Counted from the stretch's first letter, positions 6,488 to 15,489 are shown. The stretch: 64,000 nucleotides of DNA from Cytophagales bacterium (GCA_017303795.1 JAFLBR010000017.1:41064-105063); one strand, 5' to 3'. Notes: a model not told the origin generated them from the sequence alone. Numbers and translations are program-made.

Positions 6488-8937
6488 ACCGAAGTTTCTA
6501 CACCTTTTGATAATTCCAGTTGAAGTTGCTTTACCTGATGCAACACCTGTGGTAATTCGCGGATAGTATGAAGCGGAGTGCCCGCTACAAGCATTTGCTC
6601 AATGCGTTGCAATTCTTTCATGAGCGGTCGCGCTCCAAATTGACCAACACGCCCGGCAAGTTGATGAATAATTTCACGGGCACCGGCAGCATCTTTATCC
6701 AGCATGCGTTTTTCTAATTGCAAAATGTTTTTGTGTGTTTCTTCAATAAACTCTTCCACTATCGAATTCATCAGCACTTTATCGCCATGCGTCATTTTTT
6801 CTAATTCAGAAAGGTTTACTTCTGTTTGCTGCGTAGTTGATTGGATTTGATGTAAGGCATCCAGAAATTCATTTTCCCGAAAAGGTTTTGGTAAGATTCT
6901 GTTAAAGCCACTTTCCACAATAAATTTTCGTTCATCAGGAAGGAGGTGTGCTGTTAAGGCAACAATGTAAAGTTCAGGTACGCGGGCACGCAGTTGTTTA
7001 CAAAGATCAACACCATTAATTCCAGGCATGCGAATGTCCAGAAACACTACATCGGTGGCATTCAACTTTTGTTCGAGCATTTTAAGCGAACTTTGCAGCG
7101 ATGTATAAGCAACATTATTCTTTTCCAGAATGAGTGAACACAGTTTTAAAATTAACGGATCGTCATCCACCAACCACACATGGCCAGCAAAAGTTGTCGG
7201 TTTGGTTTGTTGAACAGGGCTTACAACAGGAGCCTCCGTTTTTTCGAATGTAATTAAGATGCTAAAGGTGGTGCCTGTGCCAACTTCACTTTCCACCTTA
7301 ATGGTGCCTTGTTGAAGTTCAATAATTTTTTTTACAATGGATAGCCCAAGGCCCGCACCGCCATATTGCCTATGAATACTCTTACCACCTTGTTCAAATT
7401 GGTTAAAGATTATTTCCTGTTCTTCTTTCGGAATTCCTTTTCCGGTATCTGAAATTCTAAACTCGGTTTTAATGTGTGTGGCAGTTTGTTCTAAAATACG
7501 CGTGCTGAAAGTAATGGTGCCAGAAGCTGTAAACTTGATGGCATTGCCCAGTAAATTATAGAAGACTTGTTTTAATCGGAAGGCATCGCCTAAAACCGGT
7601 GAATCTATCTGATCGATCTCAATAGTAAGATTGAGATTTTTTTGTCGCGCCTGTATGGTAACTACCGTAGCCACTTCATCCACCAGTTCATCTAACCAAA
7701 GCGCACTTTTATCTAACACAAATTGCCCGGATTCAATGCGGCTATAATCCAGTACCTCATCTACTATATGCAGTAGATGTTCAGATGAATGTTGAATGGC
7801 TAATAAAGCTTCAGTATTATTCTTTTGTGAGTTGAGCTGTTCTGAAAACCCAAGAATAGATTGCAACGGTGTACGAATCTCATGACTCATGTTAGCTAGA
7901 AAGCGTTGCTTCACTAAACTCAGCCTTTCAGCTTCTTCTTTTGCCTGGGTTAATTGTAACCTGTAGTAATTACTACGCGATAAATCAATCAGCATTAGGA
8001 ACACAAGTGCTGCCGCTATTAGAAAAAAGACTGCAATGATTATGCTGATGCGTTCCACACTTTTGTTTACCAGTAATCCGGCCTCAGTATTTTTAGTTTC
8101 GAATAGGGCAAGTTCTTCTGTTTCTACTTCGCGTAGAATAGAGAGCAATTGGTTGATCAACGCTACGTTGGTATTGATGAGCCGGAGTTCGCGCTGCATC
8201 ATTTCCTGAGTTTGCAACCGTTGGTCTTCATCCAACCGTTTCATAATACGCTCTACTTCATCGCGGGCACCTTGTTGGCGGGCAGTTGCCAACGTATCAA
8301 CTTTGGTAAGTGTTTCTTCTTTTATTTCAATGCTGCCATTCAGCGTATCTTTCTTTTTGCTACCAAACAAGCGGCTGAAGAAATTTCGCTTTTCTTCCGG
8401 TATATAAGTTGTGGTTGTGGTTTTATTTTGATTGGTAGAAACCAGACTATCCAGTTGCTGGTTAACAGCCAGAATAAGCGAGAGCGAATCTAACTGTTGT
8501 GTAAACTTTTTGTTGGAAACAAATTCCGATCGCAAACGCAAATATTCCAACAAAAGATAATCACGTTTAGCTACTACACGTTTCATGGTCTCAAGTCGCC
8601 CGGGCTGGCGAGTGTTGTTCCAAGGCATGGCAATTAATGTATCCAGCGTGGCGGTAAGTTGTTTTGATTCTTGTAAAATAGCCCGATAGGATTTACCAGG
8701 ATTTCGGATGGCATCCGCGCGCTGTTGCTGATCGAGCCGCGTAATTTGTTCAAACAAATTATTGAGTGCACGGAGTTTGTCGTTAGGTACTGTAAGTTCA
8801 TCTACCTGTTCGAGCAAACTATTAAACCCGATATAGGTTGTACCCACCGCAAGGGCAATAGCCACGCAAGCCAGCACAAAGGCTGCAATAATTTTTCCCC
8901 GTAAGGGTGATAGAAAAGATTTATCTACCAAAGCCAT
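6484..8937 (-). CDS. Hybrid sensor histidine kinase with receiver and HPt domains
   Basis: The 817-residue inner-membrane kinase has a helix near residues 15-37, a large extracytoplasmic helical sensor region with a Thr-rich, charged insert (about 165-220), a second helix near 295-315, a HisKA dimerisation domain with the phospho-acceptor His in NMSHEIRTPL (about 351), a HATPase domain (DTGKGIP, GLGLSIV), a receiver domain with Asp in VVFLDIRMPG (about 631) and an HPt domain with IIHQLAGRVG (about 756). This order supports an internal His-Asp-His phosphorelay. It converges on the sigma-54 regulator gene, the stop codons sharing the palindrome TTAA at 6484-6487. Pairing of the two proteins is inferred. 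Confidence 0.95.
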   Translation of the reverse strand: MALVDKSFLSPLRGKIIAAFVLACVAIALAVGTTYIGFNSLLEQVDELTVPNDKLRALNNLFEQITRLDQQQRADAIRNPGKSYRAILQESKQLTATLDTLIAMPWNNTRQPGRLETMKRVVAKRDYLLLEYLRLRSEFVSNKKFTQQLDSLSLILAVNQQLDSLVSTNQNKTTTTTYIPEEKRNFFSRLFGSKKKDTLNGSIEIKEETLTKVDTLATARQQGARDEVERIMKRLDEDQRLQTQEMMQRELRLINTNVALINQLLSILREVETEELALFETKNTEAGLLVNKSVERISIIIAVFFLIAAALVFLMLIDLSRSNYYRLQLTQAKEEAERLSLVKQRFLANMSHEIRTPLQSILGFSEQLNSQKNNTEALLAIQHSSEHLLHIVDEVLDYSRIESGQFVLDKSALWLDELVDEVATVVTIQARQKNLNLTIEIDQIDSPVLGDAFRLKQVFYNLLGNAIKFTASGTITFSTRILEQTATHIKTEFRISDTGKGIPKEEQEIIFNQFEQGGKSIHRQYGGAGLGLSIVKKIIELQQGTIKVESEVGTGTTFSILITFEKTEAPVVSPVQQTKPTTFAGHVWLVDDDPLILKLCSLILEKNNVAYTSLQSSLKMLEQKLNATDVVFLDIRMPGINGVDLCKQLRARVPELYIVALTAHLLPDERKFIVESGFNRILPKPFRENEFLDALHQIQSTTQQTEVNLSELEKMTHGDKVLMNSIVEEFIEETHKNILQLEKRMLDKDAAGAREIIHQLAGRVGQFGARPLMKELQRIEQMLVAGTPLHTIRELPQVLHQVKQLQLELSKGVETSV

Positions 8938-8978
8938 CCCGAAAGGTAACGACTTAAATTGGCTATTGGTATGAGATT

Positions 8979-9482
8979 TTAACGAACGGAAACTAAATCA
9001 TACCGGTGTTCGAGCAGCGGTTTACCAAAGGCTGAGGAAGTCTTTTCTTCGGTAAGCGTAAATCCATGGCGCGTATATAATGAGGCTGCAGCTTTCAACT
9101 CGTGCGTAGTAAGCAGGTAAGCACTTTTATAATCGATCGATTTCAGCGATTCCATAAACAGCATCATCAGTTTTTTGCCAAGACCAATTCCGCGGTAAGC
9201 GGGTTCAATTATGAAATAGCGCAACTGAGCGGCCGTACCGCGATTCATAAGCGACATAAATCCGATTATTTTACCGTTGTGTTCGCAAACCCACACGCGG
9301 TTTGTTGCTGGGTTAAACTGCGTATAAAATTCAAGTAAACTTTCGGCTACGTATTGTTCAAATAAAATTCCGAATTGATATTCCTCGCTGTAGAGTTTAC
9401 CATGCAGGTAAACGAGATAGCCAAAATCGCCAGGCTTTAACTCGGTACGAATCTGAATATCCTGTATCGTGACATTTTCCAT
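8979..9482 (-). CDS. GNAT family N-acetyltransferase
   Basis: The 167-residue product is a complete GNAT fold with the acetyl-CoA binding motif A YRGIGLGKKLM and a FIIEPAYRG lead-in. The substrate is unknown. Its start overlaps the stop of the MarR gene by one base (TAATG), so the two are co-translated. In many bacteria the same two modules are fused in a single MarR-GNAT protein; here they are separate. Confidence 0.9.
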   Translation of the reverse strand: MENVTIQDIQIRTELKPGDFGYLVYLHGKLYSEEYQFGILFEQYVAESLLEFYTQFNPATNRVWVCEHNGKIIGFMSLMNRGTAAQLRYFIIEPAYRGIGLGKKLMMLFMESLKSIDYKSAYLLTTHELKAAASLYTRHGFTLTEEKTSSAFGKPLLEHRYDLVSVR

Positions 9483-9913
9483 TAGTTTACGGTGTTTAGA
9501 ATTTGTTTGATTGCCTGCATGTGGGTTATGACAGACTTGATTTTAGTATCAGGCAATTGTTCCAGAAGTTGTTTGATTTGATTGGATGAAGCGGTATTGA
9601 TTTTATCAAACTCAAGTTTGCCTTTTGAAGTTAACTTTATCAGGCTTACTCTGGCATCTGATTCAGTTGCTTGAAGAATGATCAACCCTTTTCTGGAAAA
9701 AGATTTTAAAATCCGGCTCAGGTATCCTTTATCCATATCAAGCGCAAGAATAATTTCACTGGCGCTGCAGGGTTGGTGGTGCTGAAGTTCATATAACACA
9801 CGGGCTTCCGGCAATGAGAATTCACTGTTTAAAATACCCTTGTCGAGTAAACCTAAAATACGGGTGTAGAATCGATTAAAATCGCGTACCTGCGCAACGT
9901 CTGTGGCTGTCAT
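9482..9913 (-). CDS. MarR family transcriptional regulator
   Basis: The 143-residue winged-helix regulator has LPEARVLYELQHHQPCSASEI and MDKGYLSRILKSFSRKGLI as recognition-helix region and the wing segment DARVSLIKLT. A TTG at 9961 would extend it by 16 residues, but that codon lies inside a 23-bp palindrome that is very likely the operator, so ATG 9913 is preferred. It probably represses its own operon with the downstream GNAT gene and responds to a small ligand. The ligand is unknown. Confidence 0.88.
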   Translation of the reverse strand: MTATDVAQVRDFNRFYTRILGLLDKGILNSEFSLPEARVLYELQHHQPCSASEIILALDMDKGYLSRILKSFSRKGLIILQATESDARVSLIKLTSKGKLEFDKINTASSNQIKQLLEQLPDTKIKSVITHMQAIKQILNTVN

Positions 9914-9943
9914 CTTGGTGGGATCATACAGTGAAGATACGGA

Positions 9944-9966
9944 ATTAGTTGATTTTGTCAACTAAT
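9944..9966. promoter_or_regulatory. MarR-type palindromic operator
   Basis: Perfect 9-bp inverted repeat ATTAGTTGA (9944-9952) and TCAACTAAT (9958-9966) around TTTTG. The half-sites TAGTTGA/TCAACTA are typical of MarR-family operators. It lies 31 to 53 bases upstream of the MarR start codon, fitting autoregulation. Confidence 0.7.
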
Positions 9967-10004
9967 AGATAAACTTTTGAGGAATACGTAATCGGATTTA
10001 AATC

Positions 10005-10751
10005 TTAAGCGGGGATATACTTCTTGAACCAGCTCTGCACCGTCATCTGGATAACACCCAGAAAGGCTTCCTTAAAAATTCCTACCGACATTTTACTTTG
10101 GCCGCGGGTGCGGTCGGTAAAAATGATGGGAACTTCGCTCAGTTTAAAGCCATACTTCCAGGTAAGAAATTTCATTTCTATCTGAAAAGCGTAGCCAATA
10201 AACTTTACTTCATCCAGCGGAATGGTTTTTAAAACCTTACTGCGATAGCATACAAACCCCGCAGTAGTATCATGTAAAGGAATGCCCGTAACGAGTTGCA
10301 CATATTTACTGGCAAAGAATGAAAGCAGCACGCGCCCCATCGGCCAGTTTACCACATTAACACCAGTGGCATAGCGCGAACCCACCGAAAGATCGCTTCC
10401 CCATTCTGAGCAATTCAAATAAAGATTAATCAGGTCTTTTGGGTTATGCGAAAAATCGGCATCCATCTGCAACACAAAATCATAACCGGTTTGCAAGGCA
10501 TACTTAAAGCCCTGAATGTAGGCCGTGCCTAACCCTTGCTTGCCAGGCCGCTGCATCAGGTGCAACCGCGTTTCGGTTTCGGAGTTGTAGCCTCTTTGCA
10601 AGTCTTTCACAATCTCCGCGGTGCCATCGGGCGAGTTATCATCCACAATCAGAATATCGAAATCTTTAGGGAGCGAAAACACCGTGTCGATTATCATGGT
10701 GATATTCTCCTTTTCATTATAGGTGGGTATAATGACTATCGCGTTGTTCAA
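10005..10751 (-). CDS. Polyprenol-phosphate mannosyltransferase-like GT2 glycosyltransferase
   Basis: The 248-residue GT2 enzyme resembles dolichol/polyprenol-phosphate mannosyltransferase (Dpm1 type). It shows VIIPTYNEKENI at the start, the nucleotide-binding DDNSPDGT, the metal-binding QMDADFSH and the acceptor segment IIFTDRTRGQSKMS. It would transfer a sugar from a nucleotide donor to a lipid phosphate on the cytoplasmic face; the lipid-linked sugar could feed a GT39 transferase such as the one at 31.8-33.4 kb. The only usable start is TTG at 10751: upstream in frame there is a stop, and the next Met is far inside the fold. Confidence 0.92.
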   Translation of the reverse strand: MNNAIVIIPTYNEKENITMIIDTVFSLPKDFDILIVDDNSPDGTAEIVKDLQRGYNSETETRLHLMQRPGKQGLGTAYIQGFKYALQTGYDFVLQMDADFSHNPKDLINLYLNCSEWGSDLSVGSRYATGVNVVNWPMGRVLLSFFASKYVQLVTGIPLHDTTAGFVCYRSKVLKTIPLDEVKFIGYAFQIEMKFLTWKYGFKLSEVPIIFTDRTRGQSKMSVGIFKEAFLGVIQMTVQSWFKKYIPA

Positions 10752-10914
10752 AAGCCTTTTGTTTTAACCGGGCGGTTTACCCAGCATAACAAAACTAAAT
10801 AAAACAGGTTTCCAAACAATCAACACGGACAAAAACGAACCGGAAATTAGGCCAATTGCTGGTTTCAGTTGGCAGAATGCCTTATCATTGAGACCGATCG
10901 GAATCGGGCAGCCT

Positions 10915-11430
10915 ATGAATAAATGTGTTTTTTTAGATCGCGATGGGGTGTTGAACAAAGACAATCCCTTGTACACGTATCGCGTTGAAGCGTTTGAAAT
11001 TCTGCCGGGGGTACTTGAAGCCACACGGTTGTTAAAAGCAGCTGGCTTTCACCTGATTGTGGTAACTAACCAATCGGGTATTGCGAAAGGAATTTACACA
11101 CAAGAACAAATGGATGCCTGCCACCAGTACTTTCAACAGATGTCGGGCAACAGCATAGATCATTTTTATTTTAGTCCATACCATGCTTCGGTTACGGAAT
11201 CGCTTTCGCGGAAGCCGGGTACGTTGATGTTTGAAAAAGCAATAGCGAGATTTTCAATCGACATTGCTACATCGTGGATGGTAGGGGATAGAGGTCGGGA
11301 TATTATTCCTGCGCGTAAGCTAGGTATTAAAACAATTCAAATTGGCGATGAAGTAGAACCCGAAAACAAAGCCGACTTTCAGGTAGAGAGTTTACTCGAA
11401 GCCGCACACATTATTCTGAAAGGCAATTAA
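10915..11430 (+). CDS. HAD-superfamily phosphatase, HisB-N/GmhB type
   Basis: The 171-residue protein starts with the HAD nucleophile motif FLDRDGVLN and continues with VVTNQSG and MVGDRGRDI, as in D-glycero-D-manno-heptose-1,7-bisphosphate 7-phosphatase and HisB-N. The zinc-binding loop of those enzymes (CxH...CxC) is replaced here by SPYHASVTESLSRKPG, with no cysteine, so it is a zinc-free variant and its substrate cannot be assigned. ATG 10915 is chosen because it puts the nucleophile motif six residues from the start. Its stop codon overlaps that of the convergent gene in a TTAA. Confidence 0.85.
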   Translation: MNKCVFLDRDGVLNKDNPLYTYRVEAFEILPGVLEATRLLKAAGFHLIVVTNQSGIAKGIYTQEQMDACHQYFQQMSGNSIDHFYFSPYHASVTESLSRKPGTLMFEKAIARFSIDIATSWMVGDRGRDIIPARKLGIKTIQIGDEVEPENKADFQVESLLEAAHIILKGN

Positions 11431-12770
11431 AACTTTAATCTGAGTTTTACGATTGGATTGGACAGCTGGCCTGTTTGTACAATTTTTTCGCCAGCACGTT
11501 TGTTGGTAAAATAATTTTCGGGGGCCACATTCATGGAAAGTTGCAGGCGCTTGTTAGCCGATTGCCCAAGTTTTAACTGCGCCAGGTTTTCTTTTTTGTA
11601 CGAACTGAACATAGCCTGGTGTGCAATCAGTGCAAACAAAGAAGGTACACCAATGGCTAATAACCCCGACTCTGCTTCCAGCACAACCATAAGCCCAAGG
11701 CCAACTAGCGCAGCACCACCCGTAGCAAACGAAATCATGTTGCCTTGCGATTTAGTGAAATGAATTCCCTTTACCGATTTCTGGCCAAGCATGGTTCCGG
11801 CAATGGCGGCTACAGCAGGTAAAATAAAAATCCCAAGATTTTCATTCGCTTCCAGACTTTCTGCTGCAAAAGCAAAACCAAAGCCAGCACTTACTATTGA
11901 AAGTGCACTTATCACATCCGCATCACCCTGACTGTAATCATATTTTTTTGCCACGTTATGTCCTATAACCAACCCTACAACACCACCACCTAATAAGCCG
12001 GCACCAATTGCATGATTGTCGCTGGTTTCGCTCGAGGCGATTATCATACCGGCAGTAAAGGGCCCAAGAAATCCATAGTGTCGCATCATTTCAATATGGC
12101 CTTCCGAAAAATTTTTGCGCTTCTGCGTTTGAAACCCAATCTCGCCTAACGCAATGCTACCGGCTGTTGAAAACAACAACGCAGTATTGCCTGAGTTATC
12201 AGAATCTCCCGCAAGGGTTAACCCTAAAAATGCACCGTTCAATAAACCCAACATCCTACCCGAATTACCCGCACGAATGGTATTGGCATTTATACCTTGA
12301 TATTTCTTCTTGTTGATTACAGGCCCAAGTTGCCAAAGCCCGGCCGTAAGCGGAATAATGCCAACAGCTGCGGGACCACTTGCTTCGGTGCCAACTACAA
12401 TACTTATTCCGTAGTACGCACCGTACACTCCGTTTATTAAACGATCGCGGGTCCGCAATTCAAAATCTTTGGTGTTGGTTGATGGTGCAGCCAGTTCAAA
12501 ATCCCATTGTGCTTTTTGTTGCTGATACTTTCGTTTCTCTTCATCAGACAAGCGCTCGTAATAACTCGCCAAATATTTTTCGTAATCTTCTAAGTAAGTC
12601 AGTTCGGTTGCAACAAGCGAATCGCCTTTTAGTTTGCGATCAGCAATTTTCCGGTAGGTTTCTTTTTTAGTTTCCTGCCAGAAACCGCGGGCAGTGTAAA
12701 GTTCCTGTGCAAGAAGCGCACTATTGCCCAACAGCAAGATTAAAGTGAAAGTAAGCAGCAGTCTGGTCAT
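11427..12770 (-). CDS. Uncharacterised Gly/Ala-rich membrane-associated protein
   Basis: I do not recognise this 447-residue protein. It has a signal peptide (LLLTFTLILLLGNSALLAQ), a charged helical stretch (about 25-110, with YEKYLASYYERLSDEEKRKY) and then about ten hydrophobic Gly/Ala-rich segments of 15-20 residues separated by short charged turns (for example AIGAGLLGGGVVGLVIGHNVA). The pattern resembles repeated glycine-zipper hairpins and would suit an envelope protein. The C-terminal 60 residues are soluble-looking and end in IVKLRLKF. It follows the arginine decarboxylase gene by 57 bases on the same strand. Confidence 0.75.
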   Translation of the reverse strand: MTRLLLTFTLILLLGNSALLAQELYTARGFWQETKKETYRKIADRKLKGDSLVATELTYLEDYEKYLASYYERLSDEEKRKYQQQKAQWDFELAAPSTNTKDFELRTRDRLINGVYGAYYGISIVVGTEASGPAAVGIIPLTAGLWQLGPVINKKKYQGINANTIRAGNSGRMLGLLNGAFLGLTLAGDSDNSGNTALLFSTAGSIALGEIGFQTQKRKNFSEGHIEMMRHYGFLGPFTAGMIIASSETSDNHAIGAGLLGGGVVGLVIGHNVAKKYDYSQGDADVISALSIVSAGFGFAFAAESLEANENLGIFILPAVAAIAGTMLGQKSVKGIHFTKSQGNMISFATGGAALVGLGLMVVLEAESGLLAIGVPSLFALIAHQAMFSSYKKENLAQLKLGQSANKRLQLSMNVAPENYFTNKRAGEKIVQTGQLSNPIVKLRLKF

Positions 12771-12827
12771 CTTATGCTGAATAGATTACCAAGATAGCAA
12801 AATGGTTGTAAACCTGATTAAGAGAAT

Positions 12828-14228
12828 TTATTCCGGGGTGCCTTCGTAACCCAACAACTTCATCATGCTGTTGCTGGATTGTTCTTTGGCAAACAGTTCG
12901 GTTGTAATCTCGCCATCTTCATTGCGGTGAATAAGCACATGTTTAGGTGCAGGAATAAGACAATGTTGAATACCACCATAACCGCCAAGCGATTCCTGAT
13001 AAGCGCCCGTATGAAAGAACCCAATATAAAGTGGTTCTTCATCGGTAATCATAGGCAGGAACACTTCGCCCGTGTGGGCTTCAGAGTTATAATAGTCGTG
13101 GCTATCGCAGGTAAGGCCACCAATGTTTACTTTATGATAAGGGTCGTCCCACTTGTTTACCGAAAGCAAAATGTATTTCTGATTTAAGCCCCACACATCG
13201 GGTAAGTGTGTGATGAACGAGCCATCAATCATATACCAAAGCTCTTTATCGTTTTGTAGTTTCTGATCTACCATCGAGTACAACACAGCGCCACTTTCGC
13301 CCACGGTAAAACTTCCAAATTCAGTAAAGATGTTGGGTACGGGTACGTTATTCTTTTCGCAAATCCATTTAATGTTTTCCACAATCTGCTCAATCATGTA
13401 CTTGTAATCGTACTGAAAGGTGAGCGAAGTTTTAATTGGGAAGCCGCCACCAATATCAATCGAATCAAGCGTAGGGCAAATCTTTTTCAATTCGCAATAC
13501 TTAAAGATAAAACGGCTAAGCTCGCTCCAGTAATATGCAGTGTCTTTAATACCGGTGTTAATAAAGAAGTGCAGCATCTTTAATGAAGCTTTGCTGCTGG
13601 GCTGAATTTTTTCTTTATAAAGCGGAATAATATCGCTGTAGCGGATGCCGAGGCGTGAAGTATAAAATTCAAACTTCGGTTCTTCATCGGCCGCTACCCG
13701 AATGCCTACCTGATAAGGGCGGGTTACATTACTTTCGTAGGTATCAATCTCGCTCAGGTTATCTAAAATCGGAATGCAGTTGAATTCTTCGTTCAGCAAC
13801 TCGGTAATGTATTGCCGGTATTGCGGCATTTTAAATCCATTACAGATTATAAAAGTTTCTTTCGAAATTTTTCCGCGCTCGTATAACGTGCGTACAATCG
13901 GAATATCAAAAGCAGACGAAGTTTCGATGTGTACATCGTTCTTCAACGCTTCTTCCAACACAAAATCGTAGTGCGATGATTTTGTGCAATAGCAGTAAGT
14001 GTACTTGCCATTGTACTTAAATCGTTCTATCGCGTTGTTGAAAGTTGCCTGCGCAAACCTGATGTTCTCACTGATGCGCGGCAGGTAAGTAATCTTTAGT
14101 GGAGTTCCGTATTGTTTTATGATGTCCGTAAGCGGAACATCGTTGAATAATAATTCATGGTCGCGAACCTTAAATTCTTTCTGAGGAAATTCAAAGGTTT
14201 GCTCAATCAGCTCACGGTAACTCTTCAT
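12828..14228 (-). CDS. speA: Biosynthetic arginine decarboxylase (short Bacteroidota form)
   Basis: The 466-residue PLP enzyme has the alanine-racemase-type barrel: the PLP-lysine segment YTYCYCTKSSHY (about 75-86), a GGGFPIKTS phosphate-binding loop and the C-terminal TCDSHDYY motif with the active-site cysteine. It would decarboxylate L-arginine to agmatine for putrescine and spermidine synthesis. It is shorter than the E. coli SpeA (about 650 residues), as in other Bacteroidota. It is divergent from an arginase gene, so two routes of arginine use start from one intergenic region. A role on other amino acids (diaminopimelate or ornithine) is less likely given the overall similarity to SpeA. 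Confidence 0.85.
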   Translation of the reverse strand: MKSYRELIEQTFEFPQKEFKVRDHELLFNDVPLTDIIKQYGTPLKITYLPRISENIRFAQATFNNAIERFKYNGKYTYCYCTKSSHYDFVLEEALKNDVHIETSSAFDIPIVRTLYERGKISKETFIICNGFKMPQYRQYITELLNEEFNCIPILDNLSEIDTYESNVTRPYQVGIRVAADEEPKFEFYTSRLGIRYSDIIPLYKEKIQPSSKASLKMLHFFINTGIKDTAYYWSELSRFIFKYCELKKICPTLDSIDIGGGFPIKTSLTFQYDYKYMIEQIVENIKWICEKNNVPVPNIFTEFGSFTVGESGAVLYSMVDQKLQNDKELWYMIDGSFITHLPDVWGLNQKYILLSVNKWDDPYHKVNIGGLTCDSHDYYNSEAHTGEVFLPMITDEEPLYIGFFHTGAYQESLGGYGGIQHCLIPAPKHVLIHRNEDGEITTELFAKEQSSNSMMKLLGYEGTPE

Positions 14229-14239
14229 TAAATGCTAGT

Positions 14240-14322
14240 AGTTGTTAGTTACTGGTTGTGCGTTGCTGGTAGTAGTTGTATTTGACTTAGAATCTCTTAC
14301 GAACAACCATCAACTAACAACC
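14240..14322. repeat. Intergenic imperfect palindrome built from TAGTTGTTAG-like words
   Basis: Arms 14240-14261 and 14301-14322 are inverted repeats matching at 18 of 22 positions, including ten consecutive bases GTTGTTAGTT. The word tagtagttgt occurs twice in the left half (14236 and 14271). It lies 12 bases upstream of the arginine decarboxylase start, in the shared region with arginase. Confidence 0.6.
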
Positions 14323-14346
14323 CAATTAAGAGGTGCAATAATGAGA

Positions 14347-14354
14347 TAAATTTG
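14347..14354 (+). promoter_or_regulatory. -7 element of the arginase promoter
   Basis: TAAATTTG is an exact match to TAnnTTTG. No convincing -33 TTTG is seen 17-19 bases upstream. Transcription would begin near 14360, leaving a leader of about 165 bases before the GTG at 14527. Confidence 0.5.
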
Positions 14355-14359
14355 CCATC

Positions 14360-14520
14360 TTTGCAACAGATCAAAACCCGTATGGTTAATCACATTTCAC
14401 GCATGATTTTCAACCCCGTCCCCGCGGGCCTTCATGCTTTGCCCGATTTCTGAGGGCAAGGAAATGCGGCCTTTTTGGGCCATTTTTTACGATTAACCAA
14501 TTCTTAATAATTAATTCTTA
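14360..14520 (+). other. Arginase leader with a 23-codon upstream ORF and terminator-like hairpin
   Basis: Within the leader an ATG at 14382 opens a 23-codon reading frame ending with TGA at 14451-14453 (peptide MVNHISRMIFNPVPAGLHAL...). It is followed by GGCC-TTTTTG-GGCC (14468-14481) and a run of six T, which resembles a weak intrinsic terminator, and by GCCC/GGGC pairing (14441-14457). The arrangement could be a transcription attenuator or a structured RNA. No known riboswitch consensus was recognised. The peptide has only one Arg codon, so classical arginine attenuation is not obvious. Confidence 0.35.
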
Positions 14521-14526
14521 GTTCCT

Positions 14527-15489
14527 GTGAAAGAGATAAAGATCATCGAAGTGAAGTCCGAAATCGGTGCCGGTACGCGCGGAGCCAGCCTGGGTGTGGA
14601 AGCGATGAAAATAGCCAGCCTCGATTTGAAATCAGACCTCTTCCGTAAGTTCGATTCGATAGAAGTAGAAAACGTAAACGAACTTTTGTTTGACGGTGCC
14701 GAACATGCTTACGCCAAGTTTATTGATGGGGTACTGATTATGGAAGAACGCGTGTGTCTGGAAGTATATGAGCAGATTTTTGATGACTACTTTCCGTTGA
14801 TTATGGCGGGCGATCACTCTACCGCTTACGGAACCATTGCCGGAATTAAAAAAGCTTATCCTAAAAAACGTTTAGGTGTAATCTGGATTGATGCACATGC
14901 CGATATTCATACACCTTTTACTACGCCATCGGGCAACATGCATGGTATGCCACTTTCCATGGCGTGCGGAATTGATAATCTGGAATGTAAAGTGAACGAT
15001 CCGCGTGGTGAAACACTTGACTATTGGGAGCAGATTAAAAACGTGGGCATGCAAGGCCCTAAAATTTTACCTGAAGACCTGGTGTACATTGCTGTGCGCG
15101 ATTTAGAAAAGCCTGAAAATTATCTGATCAATAAACTCAACATCAATTTTATTGAAGTTGAAGAAGTGAAGAAGTTTGGTGCGGCTGCTATGGCCCATAA
15201 AGCATTGCAGATGCTGGATCATTGCGATTTGATTTATGTATCGTTTGATGTGGATAGTATTGACAGCCGGTTTTCTACCGGAACCGGAACGCCTGTGCCA
15301 AATGGCTTAACGGTAGAGGAAGCAAAAATTCTGAATGCCGAACTGTGTAAAGATGCAAAAGTGTGTGCATGGGAAATTGTAGAGGTTAACCCTACGCTGG
15401 ATACGGAAAACCGTACAGCAGAAAGCGCATTTGAAATTATGGAAGCTTCGGCAAAAGCCATTATGGGCAGGCCGGTAATGGCAGAGTAG
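14527..15489 (+). CDS. Arginase family hydrolase, probably arginase
   Basis: The 320-residue ureohydrolase has all metal-binding motifs: GDHST, WIDAHADIHT and SFDVDSID. The substrate loop reads SGNMHGMPLS, the form found in arginases (L-arginine to ornithine and urea) rather than the agmatinase form. The start is GTG at 14527; it gives the usual N-terminus KEIKIIEVKSEIGAGTRGAS. It is divergent from the arginine decarboxylase gene. If it is instead an agmatinase it would act directly after that enzyme; the loop makes this less likely. Confidence 0.85.
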   Translation: MKEIKIIEVKSEIGAGTRGASLGVEAMKIASLDLKSDLFRKFDSIEVENVNELLFDGAEHAYAKFIDGVLIMEERVCLEVYEQIFDDYFPLIMAGDHSTAYGTIAGIKKAYPKKRLGVIWIDAHADIHTPFTTPSGNMHGMPLSMACGIDNLECKVNDPRGETLDYWEQIKNVGMQGPKILPEDLVYIAVRDLEKPENYLINKLNINFIEVEEVKKFGAAAMAHKALQMLDHCDLIYVSFDVDSIDSRFSTGTGTPVPNGLTVEEAKILNAELCKDAKVCAWEIVEVNPTLDTENRTAESAFEIMEASAKAIMGRPVMAE

